From Plantactinospora sp039889035 (lineage in GTDB: Bacteria; Actinomycetota; Actinomycetes; Mycobacteriales; Micromonosporaceae), in contig JBDQQY010000002.1 in the NCBI GenBank assembly GCA_039889035.1, positions 395,883 to 459,882 on the forward strand: a DNA stretch of 64,000 nt, given 5' to 3'. Positions 1 to 6,804 of the stretch are shown here, piece after piece. The notes under the pieces were generated by a model, which worked only from the letters and a program-made list of their open reading frames with translations, searched no databases and was not told the origin of the DNA. The translations under genes were made by a program, and so were the position numbers. Position 1 is the first letter of the stretch. Every line of letters begins with the position of its first letter.

Positions 1-419
1 GCGCCGCCACCGACAACAACCCGCCGCGGATCGGCGTGGAGATCGAACAGCGGCAGCCGCACCCGTTCGAGTTGAAGATCGACCTCGGCGACATCGGCGG
101 GCCGAGTGCCGGGCTGATGTTCGCGCTCGGCATCATCGACAAGATCCGGACCGAGAAGGACCTGACCGGCGGAAAGATCATCGCTGGCACCGGCACCATC
201 AACGACCTGGGTGAGGTCGGCCCGATCGGCGGTATCCCGCAGAAACTGGTCGGCGCGAAGAACGCGGGCGCGAAGTATTTCCTCGTACCGGCCGGCAACT
301 GCGAGGAGGCCGTCCGCAACGCCCAGTCGGGGCTGCCGATGGCCCGGGTCGGGACCCTCGACGAGGCGTTGAGCGCACTGGAGACGATCAGTGCCGGAGG
401 CGAGCCGCCGAAGTGCTGA
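1..419 (+). CDS. S16 (Lon-like) PDZ protease, C-terminal part
   Basis: The gene enters from the left edge and is read from base 3; about 138 residues of its C-terminus are present. They form the C-terminal half of a Lon-type S16 serine protease domain. The nucleophile serine lies in GGPSAGL (codon 105-107) and the catalytic lysine in GGIPQKLVGAKNAG (codon 243-245), which is the Ser-Lys dyad of the family. In actinobacteria this domain usually follows an N-terminal membrane anchor and a PDZ domain (YlbL type), often next to a UPF0182 gene as here. The N-terminal architecture is inferred because it lies outside the window. Confidence 0.9.
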   Translation, partial: AATDNNPPRIGVEIEQRQPHPFELKIDLGDIGGPSAGLMFALGIIDKIRTEKDLTGGKIIAGTGTINDLGEVGPIGGIPQKLVGAKNAGAKYFLVPAGNCEEAVRNAQSGLPMARVGTLDEALSALETISAGGEPPKC

Positions 420-608
420 ATTGTCGCGCAGCGTCAGCGTCGGGCTACTGTCCGGCGCCGATGTGACTGCGCTCCGGTGGCCGGGTGTCCCGCCCGGTGG
501 ACCGGTCGTTTTCGGCTGCCCCGACGGGGGACCGATCGGACTCAGGAATACCCCGTAGTCTAGGTGCTCTGATCAGAGCCGGTCATTGCCGAAGGTGCGG
601 AGCCAACA

Positions 609-3600
609 GTGGTCATGCGTAGCAGCCCCCTACCAAGAATGAGTCGACGCGGTCGCGTCACGGTCGGCGTACTCCTCGGGGTGTTCCTGCTCCTCACCCT
701 GCTGGGCTGGGGCGTGCAGGCGTGGACCGACTGGCTCTGGTTCGACGAGGTGCAGTACACCCGGGTCTTCAGCGGAGTGCTGGTCACCCGGATCCTGCTC
801 TTCGTCGTGATCGGTCTGGCCATGGCGCTGTTGGTCGGCGGCAACATGTGGCTGGCCTACCGGCTGCGGCCGGTGCTCCGGCCGAATTCGCCGGAGCAGG
901 TGACCCTGGAACGCTACCGCTCGGTGCTGGCGCCCCGGATCGGCACCTGGCTGGTCGCGATCGGGGTGATCGTCGGACTCTTCGCCGGTCTCTCCGCGCA
1001 GACCCGCTGGGGTCAGTGGATGCTGTTCCGCAACTCGCAGAGCTTCGGCATCGAGGATCCGGAATTCAAGATCGATATCGGGTTCTACGTCTTCCAGTTC
1101 CCGTTCCTGCGCTATCTGCTCGGCGTCGGCTTCACCGCCGTGGTGCTGGCCGTGATCGGCTCGCTGGCGATGCACTACATCTTCGGCGGGGTCCGGTTGC
1201 AGGGCGTCGGCGACCGGATGACCAACGCCGCCCGGGCCCACCTGACCACGCTGGTCGCGGTCTTCGTACTGCTCAAGGCGCTGGCGTACGTGCTCGACCG
1301 GCGGGCGATGCTGCTGGAGTTCAACGAGGGCGTCAACCTGTACGGCGCCGGCTACGCCGACATCAACGCGCTGCTGCCGGCCAAGGAGATCCTGGCGTAC
1401 ATCTCGATCGTGGTCGCCGTCGCGATCATCATCTTCTCCAACGCCGTGATGCGGAACCTGGTCTGGCCCGGCATCTCGCTCGCCCTGCTCGGCATCTCGG
1501 CGGTGGCGATCGGCGGCATCTACCCGTGGGCGGTGCAGACCTTCGAGGTCAAGCCGAGCGTCAAGGACAAGGAAGCCGCGTACATCGAGCGCAGCATCAC
1601 GGCCACCCGGGACTCGTTCGGGCTCGCCAACACCGTGATGGCGCCGTACAACGCGGCGAACCTGAAGCCGCCGGAGGCGCTGGCCACCGACACCTCGGTG
1701 GTGCCGAACATCCGGCTGCTGGACCCGCAACTGGTCTCCGAGACCTACACCCAGCTTCAGCAGGTGCGCGGCTTCTACGACTTCGGCCCGAAGCTCGACA
1801 TCGACCGTTACCAGGTCAACGGCGAGACCCAGGACTACGTCGTCGGGATGCGGGAGATCAACTACCTGGAGCTGACCGACCAGCAGAGCAACTGGATCAA
1901 CCGGCACACCGTCTTCACCCACGGGTACGGCCTGGTCGGCGCGCCCGCCAACCAGGTGGTCTGCGGCGGGCAGCCGTACTTCGTCTCCGGCTTTCTCGGT
2001 GAGCGCGCCGAGGAAGCGTGCTCCTCGTCGACCGAGACGATCCCGGCCACCCAGCCGCGGATCTACTTCGGCGAGCAGATGGACGGCAGCGACTACGCGA
2101 TCGTCGGGCAGACCGAGGGGAACAACCCGGTCGAGTTCGACCGGCCGACCGGCCGGGAGGGCGGCGAGCAGTACTACACCTACACCGGCTCGGGCGGGGT
2201 CGAGATCGGCTCGTTCGGGCGCCGGCTGCTCTACGCGATCAAGGAGCAGGAGCCGAACTTCGTGCTCTCCGGCGCGATCAACGACGCCTCCAAGCTGCTC
2301 TACGTCCGTAACCCCCGGGACCGGGTGGAGAAGGTCGCGCCGTTCCTCACCCTGGACGGCGACCCGTATCCGGCGGTGGTCGGCGGGCGGATCCAGTGGA
2401 TCGTCGACGGCTACACCACGGCGGCCACCTACCCGTACGCCGAGCAGGTGAACCTCCAGCAGGAGACCGCCGACGAGCTGACCGGGCTGGGCACCTTCGA
2501 ACTCGCCCGGGAGAACGTCAACTACATCCGGAACTCGGTGAAGGCGACCGTCGACGCGTACGACGGCACGGTGAACCTCTACCAGTACGACGAGACCGAC
2601 CCGGTGCTGAAGGCCTGGAACAAGGCGTTCGGCGGCGACCTGGTGAAGCCGAAGTCGGCGATCCCGGCCGACCTGGCGGCACACTTCCGCTACCCGGCCG
2701 ACCTGTTCAAGGTGCAGCGCAACCTGCTGGCGAAGTTCCACGTCACGGACCCGTCCGAGTTCTTCTCCGGGCAGGACTTCTGGGAGGTGCCGAACGCGCC
2801 GGACGCGCCGGACTCCGGCGAGAAGCAGCCGCCGTACTACCTCTACACCCAGTTGCCGGGGCAGGAGGCGCCGCGCTTCCAGCTCACCTCGGCGGTCACC
2901 CCGGCCGGCCGGCAGAACCTCGCCGCGCTGATCAGCGGGTCGTACCTGAACGGCCAGCCCCGGTTGGAGGTGCTGGAACTGCCCGACCAGACGGCGGTCT
3001 CCGGGCCGGTCCAGGTGCACCAGAAGATGACCAACAACGCCAACATCCGGCAGGAACTCAACCTGCTCTCCTCGAACCAGGCCCAGGTGCAGTACGGCAA
3101 CCTGCTCTCGCTGCCCTTCGGCGACGGCATGCTCTATGTCGAACCGGTCTACGTGAAGAGCAACCAGACGAACGCCTATCCGCTGCTGCAACGGGTGCTG
3201 ATCTCGTACGGCGACGGCGGCCAGTACGTCGTACTGGCGAACAGCCTCGAAGAGGGCATCAAACAACTCGTCGAGCAGGGCAAGAAGGCCGCCCCGACGA
3301 CGCCGACGCCGCCACCGACCGACGGCGGCACGAACCCGACGCCCAGCCCGACGACACCACCGGCGGACACCAATCCGCAGCTCACTCCGGCACTGGCCGC
3401 CGCCGCGAGCAAGGTGCAGGCCGCGATCGTCGAGGTGAAGGCCGCCCAGACCGCCGGTGACTTCGAGCGGTACGGGCGCGCGTTGAAGGCGCTCGACGAC
3501 GCGATGACCGAGTTCCAGAACGCCCAGCGGGCGGCGACCGGCAACCCGGCACCGGGCGGGTCTTCAGCCCCGGCGGCGAGCGGCGGTACACCCAGCCCGC

Positions 3601-3623
3601 CACCGGCGTCTCCGAGCGGCTGA
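609..3623 (+). CDS. UPF0182 family large membrane protein
   Basis: This 1004-residue protein matches UPF0182 in layout. About seven hydrophobic segments fill residues 17-310, and a long extracytoplasmic region of about 550 residues follows. The C-terminal tail is rich in Pro, Thr and Ala (about 890-920 and 975-1004) and looks disordered and surface-exposed. The GTG start at 609 has a purine-rich GCGGAG six bases upstream. No enzymatic motif is visible and the family has no agreed function, so I assign none. A perfect hairpin at 3643-3672 ends the unit. Confidence 0.93.
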   Translation: MVMRSSPLPRMSRRGRVTVGVLLGVFLLLTLLGWGVQAWTDWLWFDEVQYTRVFSGVLVTRILLFVVIGLAMALLVGGNMWLAYRLRPVLRPNSPEQVTLERYRSVLAPRIGTWLVAIGVIVGLFAGLSAQTRWGQWMLFRNSQSFGIEDPEFKIDIGFYVFQFPFLRYLLGVGFTAVVLAVIGSLAMHYIFGGVRLQGVGDRMTNAARAHLTTLVAVFVLLKALAYVLDRRAMLLEFNEGVNLYGAGYADINALLPAKEILAYISIVVAVAIIIFSNAVMRNLVWPGISLALLGISAVAIGGIYPWAVQTFEVKPSVKDKEAAYIERSITATRDSFGLANTVMAPYNAANLKPPEALATDTSVVPNIRLLDPQLVSETYTQLQQVRGFYDFGPKLDIDRYQVNGETQDYVVGMREINYLELTDQQSNWINRHTVFTHGYGLVGAPANQVVCGGQPYFVSGFLGERAEEACSSSTETIPATQPRIYFGEQMDGSDYAIVGQTEGNNPVEFDRPTGREGGEQYYTYTGSGGVEIGSFGRRLLYAIKEQEPNFVLSGAINDASKLLYVRNPRDRVEKVAPFLTLDGDPYPAVVGGRIQWIVDGYTTAATYPYAEQVNLQQETADELTGLGTFELARENVNYIRNSVKATVDAYDGTVNLYQYDETDPVLKAWNKAFGGDLVKPKSAIPADLAAHFRYPADLFKVQRNLLAKFHVTDPSEFFSGQDFWEVPNAPDAPDSGEKQPPYYLYTQLPGQEAPRFQLTSAVTPAGRQNLAALISGSYLNGQPRLEVLELPDQTAVSGPVQVHQKMTNNANIRQELNLLSSNQAQVQYGNLLSLPFGDGMLYVEPVYVKSNQTNAYPLLQRVLISYGDGGQYVVLANSLEEGIKQLVEQGKKAAPTTPTPPPTDGGTNPTPSPTTPPADTNPQLTPALAAAASKVQAAIVEVKAAQTAGDFERYGRALKALDDAMTEFQNAQRAATGNPAPGGSSAPAASGGTPSPPPASPSG

Positions 3624-3642
3624 CCAGGTCGTACGCGGCTTC

Positions 3643-3672
3643 CCGGCGGCGACGGAATGGTCGCCGCCGGGT
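3643..3672 (+). terminator. Hairpin terminator after UPF0182 gene
   Basis: A perfect 12-bp stem (3643-3654 with 3661-3672) closes a 6-base loop, 20 bp after the stop codon. There is no long T tract, as is usual in high-GC actinobacteria. A second weaker hairpin (3678-3683 with 3693-3698) follows before the tRNA. Confidence 0.7.
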
Positions 3673-3728
3673 AGTTCGCCCCCTGTTTTGCGGGGCGTGG
3701 GCGGTGTGCGCTAGTGTTAACGAGCCGA

Positions 3729-3805
3729 CGCGGGGTGGAGCAGCTCGGTAGCTCGCTGGGCTCATAACCCAGAGGTCGCAGGTTCAAATCCTGTCCCCGC
3801 TACCA
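3729..3805 (+). tRNA. Initiator tRNA-fMet (CAT), copy 1
   Basis: This 77-base cloverleaf has a CAT anticodon, an encoded CCA end and the initiator hallmarks. Three G-C pairs close the anticodon stem (CTGGG with CCCAG). The acceptor end is unpaired, C1 facing T72 rather than the C1-A72 of E. coli. It is identical base for base to the copy at 3983-4059. A possible -10 (TAGTGT, 3713-3718) precedes it, with TTGCGG 18 bases upstream. Confidence 0.97.
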
Positions 3806-3815
3806 CAGAACCATC

Positions 3816-3858
3816 AGCAAGAACCCGGTCCTCAACTATGGGCCGGGTTCTTGCTTTT
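3816..3858 (+). terminator. Terminator after first initiator tRNA
   Basis: A 13-bp perfect stem (3816-3828 with 3843-3855) with a 14-base loop is followed by TTT, starting 10 bases after the CCA end. It separates the two tRNA genes into independent transcription units. Confidence 0.8.
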
Positions 3859-3942
3859 CCGAATGTTTCTTGCCCTCTCCGACGCGTGCTGCTCCGTGGA
3901 TTGCGACACCTCTGAGGGCGGCGCCGACCGAGAGTTTTCAAG

Positions 3943-3971
3943 TTGGACTTGGGCGCCAGTTGGGCTAGGGT
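3943..3971 (+). promoter_or_regulatory. Sigma70-type promoter of second initiator tRNA
   Basis: TTGGAC at 3943-3948 and TAGGGT at 3966-3971 are separated by exactly 17 bases. The -10 ends 11 bases before the mature tRNA, leaving room for a short 5' leader. Both hexamers resemble actinobacterial housekeeping promoters, and the upstream terminator makes a promoter here necessary. Confidence 0.65.
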
Positions 3972-3982
3972 TCATCCGGCGA

Positions 3983-4059
3983 CGCGGGGTGGAGCAGCTC
4001 GGTAGCTCGCTGGGCTCATAACCCAGAGGTCGCAGGTTCAAATCCTGTCCCCGCTACCA
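3983..4059 (+). tRNA. Initiator tRNA-fMet (CAT), copy 2
   Basis: An exact duplicate of the 77-base gene at 3729-3805, including the encoded CCA and the C1/T72 mismatch. The flanks differ: it has its own -35/-10 promoter and its own terminator. This looks like a retained gene duplication serving dosage of initiator tRNA rather than an attachment-site repeat, since both copies are complete and no integrase is nearby. Confidence 0.97.
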
Positions 4060-4062
4060 GGA

Positions 4063-4096
4063 AAACGGCCCCTCGGAGATCTCCGAGGGGCCGTTT
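4063..4096 (+). terminator. Terminator after second initiator tRNA
   Basis: A perfect 16-bp inverted repeat (4063-4078 with 4081-4096) begins four bases after the CCA end and has an AT centre. Its 3' arm ends in TTT. This is a very strong intrinsic terminator. Confidence 0.8.
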
Positions 4097-4221
4097 CGCG
4101 TACGGGTGTAACCAGAAACGGCCAGTGCCTCGCCCAGGTGCGCGAGCCCGGGGTTGGCCGCCGCGGTCGACGTCGCCCGGCAGGACGGCCACCGTCGGCC
4201 GGGAAGATACCCGAGCTATAG

Positions 4222-4488
4222 CTATTCCACCTCGCGGAGCAGTCGTTCGAGGGTGGCGACGCGGTCGCGGAGGTCGGCCAACTGGCCGGTGACGTTCTCG
4301 AGATGGCGTTCCGTTTTCTCCTGGTTGGCGACGGCCGTTTCGGCCAGCGTGCGGTACGCCTGTTCCCGGGCCAGGATCGCCCTGGCCCGCCAGGTGGCGA
4401 ACGCCTGCCAGAGGACCACCACCACCACGGTGGTCACCAGGGTGAAGATGCCGAGCACCAGCACCATCGTCCATGCGTCTGAGTCCAT
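4222..4488 (-). CDS. Small single-pass membrane protein with coiled coil
   Basis: This 88-residue protein has one hydrophobic segment (about residues 8-28, rich in Val/Leu/Thr). A charged amphipathic stretch with heptad character (about 45-85) follows and probably forms a cytoplasmic coiled coil. Its ATG overlaps the stop of the upstream winged-helix regulator by one base (TGATG), so the two are translationally coupled. I do not recognise a family with a known function. The pairing suggests it takes part in, or is controlled by, the same signal as the regulator. Confidence 0.75.
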   Translation of the reverse strand: MDSDAWTMVLVLGIFTLVTTVVVVVLWQAFATWRARAILAREQAYRTLAETAVANQEKTERHLENVTGQLADLRDRVATLERLLREVE

Positions 4489-4856
4489 CAGCTCTCCCCC
4501 TTCGATCGACTTCGACCGGTCGGTTCGTCGTTGGTCGGTTCATCGGCTTCGACGGAGCGCACGGTCAGCGTGCGCACCGCCGCCGCCACGGCGATCGGGT
4601 CGAGGTGGATCGTGAACGGGGTCACCTCGTAGTACTTCATCGCCTTGCCCTCGGCGGAGACCTCGACCGTGGCCGACACCAGGCCGACCGCCTCCAGTCG
4701 GCGCAGGTGCACCTGGAGCAGCGGGCGGCTGATGCCGAGCTGCCGGGCAAGCTCACTGACGTAGAAGCGCCCGCCGAGGAGCGTCGCGATGATCCGAAGC
4801 CGATGCGGATTGGCCAGGGTCGCGAGTGTCTTCAGCAGGTCATCGCCCGTCAGCAC
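4488..4856 (-). CDS. ArsR-like winged-helix transcriptional regulator
   Basis: This 122-residue protein has a winged helix-turn-helix at about residues 5-65 (segment FYVSELARQLGISRPLLQVHL is the recognition region), followed by a beta wing and a short acidic tail. No obvious metal-binding cysteines are present, so the signal is unknown and unlikely to be a thiolate-bound metal. The GTG start has AAGGAA about five bases upstream. It is divergent from the membrane-protein/ABC exporter genes and shares with them an intergenic region containing a long inverted repeat, so it probably represses one or both directions. Confidence 0.85.
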   Translation of the reverse strand: MLTGDDLLKTLATLANPHRLRIIATLLGGRFYVSELARQLGISRPLLQVHLRRLEAVGLVSATVEVSAEGKAMKYYEVTPFTIHLDPIAVAAAVRTLTVRSVEADEPTNDEPTGRSRSKGES

Positions 4857-4873
4857 AGCGTTCCTTACCTAGG

Positions 4874-4962
4874 TTTGCACGTGCCAGGAGATTCTGGCGC
4901 GCTCCTGACCGTGGGTCAAGTCGTTGTCGATGTGGTTGACGATACTTCCTGGCATGTGCAAA
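4874..4962. promoter_or_regulatory. Paired inverted 16-bp sites in divergent promoter region
   Basis: TTTGCACGTGCCAGGA at 4874-4889 recurs as its reverse complement with one mismatch at 4947-4962. Each copy contains its own small dyad (GCACGTGC; GCATGTGC). The second runs into a further dyad, GCAAA-N6-TTTGC, at 4958-4973. Placement between the divergent regulator and membrane-protein genes makes these likely operators for the winged-helix regulator, one facing each gene. Confidence 0.5.
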
Positions 4963-5011
4963 AGTTAGTTTGCGCTTGCTAGTTCATCTTGACCGATAGT
5001 CGGGGGCTCTG

Positions 5012-5947
5012 ATGTTTCGATCCACGCGAGGAGGGCGGCCGCGCCGAGCGGCGACCCGAGCGGAGAGCGGCGCTGTCCGCGCGCCGGTTGGCCGCCCCCG
5101 GCAGGTGGTTCTGGTCCTCTGCGCCGCACTCACCCCGGTGGGTGCCGTCCTGGCCGGCTACCAGCCGGGTTCCGTCGCCCTCCGGTTGCTCGGCGTCGCG
5201 GTGTGGCTGGCGCTGGGCGCCGCCTCGGCCCGCTGGCTGCTGCGCCCGCGCGGCACCTCGTCCGGACCCCGGGAGATGTCGACCCGGGCCGCCGGGGCGC
5301 TGTTCCTGGGCGCGGCGCTCGCGTTCCTGCTCGGGACCAGCCTGGCGGTCGTCCTGGTCGCCGCGGTCGAGTTGGTCCTCACGATGTGGCTGCTCGCACA
5401 CGCGGTACGACCGGCGTCCGCGCGGCTGCGAAAGGTCCTGCTGGCGGTCCATCTGGTCTGCACCGGTGCCTGGCTCGGCATCGGCGCCGTCATGGTCGCC
5501 CTCGCCCTTATCGGCGCGCGGACCGGTGACGAGCAGACCAGCGCCTCGGCGTACCGGTTCATGGAGATCTTCGACCAGACGGTGCTGCCAATGGGGAGCG
5601 TCAGCGGCACGTTGAGCGGGGTGTTCCTCGCGTTCGTCACCAAGTGGGGCGTGTTTCGGCACTACTGGGTGGTGGTGAAGCTCGTACTGGCCGTGGCGGT
5701 GTTCGCGGCCGCGTTCCTCTTCCTGCACGACGCCGTGGTCCGCGCCGCCGGGCACGGTGACGTCCCCACCAGCCTCGCCGTGCTGTTGATCGGGGGATTC
5801 CTGACCGCCTTTGCGGCGATCGTGGCCGCCACGGTGATCTCGGTGTACAAGCCCTGGGGCCGGACCGGGCGGGGGCGCCGCGAGGCGGAGCGCCGGGCGG
5901 CCGGCGCGTGGGGCCGTGCGACCGCGACGACGGCGCAGGCCCAGTAG
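5012..5947 (+). CDS. DUF2269-like multi-pass membrane protein
   Basis: This 311-residue protein has a basic N-terminus and about seven or eight hydrophobic segments. The C-terminal half (about residues 140-285) resembles DUF2269-type integral membrane proteins, with a conserved His and Trp near the start of its first helix (HLVCTGAWLGIGAVM). No transporter signature or catalytic motif is visible. It is divergent from the winged-helix regulator and lies just upstream of an ABC exporter (74 bp), so the three genes may form one operon. Substrate and role are unknown. Confidence 0.75.
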   Translation: MFRSTRGGRPRRAATRAESGAVRAPVGRPRQVVLVLCAALTPVGAVLAGYQPGSVALRLLGVAVWLALGAASARWLLRPRGTSSGPREMSTRAAGALFLGAALAFLLGTSLAVVLVAAVELVLTMWLLAHAVRPASARLRKVLLAVHLVCTGAWLGIGAVMVALALIGARTGDEQTSASAYRFMEIFDQTVLPMGSVSGTLSGVFLAFVTKWGVFRHYWVVVKLVLAVAVFAAAFLFLHDAVVRAAGHGDVPTSLAVLLIGGFLTAFAAIVAATVISVYKPWGRTGRGRREAERRAAGAWGRATATTAQAQ

Positions 5948-6018
5948 GAAACGAGGCGGGGCTCACTGTCGATGATCCCGCCATCGACGATCGCAACATT
6001 CCGAAGAGAGGCTCACAC

Positions 6019-6804
6019 GTGATGACGAAACCGGCCAGCCCGCCTCGGGGGCTGCGGGCAACGGACCTGTCGCCGGCCGCCGCCCACGCGATCGGCCTGA
6101 GCAAGGTGTACGGCAGCGGTCCCGCCCGGGTAGTGGCGCTGGACACCGTCGACGTGGCGATCTCCGCTGGCCAGTTCACGGCCGTAATGGGCCCCTCCGG
6201 GTCGGGCAAGTCCACCCTGATGCACTGCCTCGCGGGCCTGGACCGCCCGTCCAGCGGCTCGGTCCAACTGGGAGATGCGGCCCTGGACACTCTCTCCGAC
6301 GCGGCCCTGACCGACCTGCGCCGCCGCGAGATCGGTTTCGTGTTCCAATCGTTCAACTTGATCCCGACGCTCACCGCTGCGGAGAACATCATCCTGCCGC
6401 TGACCCTCGGCGGCCAGCGCCCCGACGGAGCCCTGCTGACGTCCATCGTGGCGGCGCTCGGCTTGGCCGATCGGCTCGGACACCGGCCGGCCGAGCTGTC
6501 GGGTGGACAGCAGCAGCGGGTGGCGCTGGCCCGGGCCCTGGTGACCCAGCCGCGGATCGTCTTCGCCGACGAGCCCACCGGGAGCCTGGACTCCCGCACC
6601 GGCGCCGAACTGCTGCGCTTGATGCGTCGGTCGGTAGACGAGTTCGGGCGGACCGTGGTGATGGTGACGCACGACCCCACTGCGGCGGCGATCGCCGACC
6701 GGGTGCTGTTCCTCGCCGACGGTCGTCTGGTGGACGAACTGGTCGCGCCCAGCCTGGAATCGGTGCTGGAGCGACTGGCCGCGCTCGACCGGGGGCCGGT
6801 GTGA
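6019..6804 (+). CDS. ABC transporter ATP-binding protein, MacB/LolD type
   Basis: This 261-residue nucleotide-binding subunit has all motifs: Walker A GPSGSGKST (residues 58-66), Q-loop near VFQSFN, signature LSGGQQQR (about 160), Walker B with IVFADEP (about 180-187) and H-loop VMVTHD. The best match is the LolD/MacB/SalX class that pairs with FtsX-type permeases. GTG 6019 is chosen because GAAGAGAGG lies seven bases upstream; ATG 6022 is equally possible. A longer in-frame reading into the preceding gene is rejected. Its stop overlaps the permease start by four bases (GTGA). Confidence 0.95.
   Translation: MMTKPASPPRGLRATDLSPAAAHAIGLSKVYGSGPARVVALDTVDVAISAGQFTAVMGPSGSGKSTLMHCLAGLDRPSSGSVQLGDAALDTLSDAALTDLRRREIGFVFQSFNLIPTLTAAENIILPLTLGGQRPDGALLTSIVAALGLADRLGHRPAELSGGQQQRVALARALVTQPRIVFADEPTGSLDSRTGAELLRLMRRSVDEFGRTVVMVTHDPTAAAIADRVLFLADGRLVDELVAPSLESVLERLAALDRGPV

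Noticed and set aside
630..3266. 878-codon open frame antisense to the UPF0182 gene
   Set aside because: A shadow frame caused by GC-rich third positions; composition is Arg/Val/Asp/His-biased with no domain, whereas the plus strand encodes a clear membrane protein.
3176..3787. Minus-strand ORF beginning MNLRPLGYEPSELPS
   Set aside because: Its start is the antisense of the initiator tRNA gene; the same false start recurs at 3832-4041 from the second copy, and the end of the 4016-4543 frame is likewise tRNA-derived.
3729..4059. Duplicated tRNA as attachment-site footprint of an integrated element
   Set aside because: Both copies are full length, only 177 bp lie between them, and there is no integrase or phage gene.
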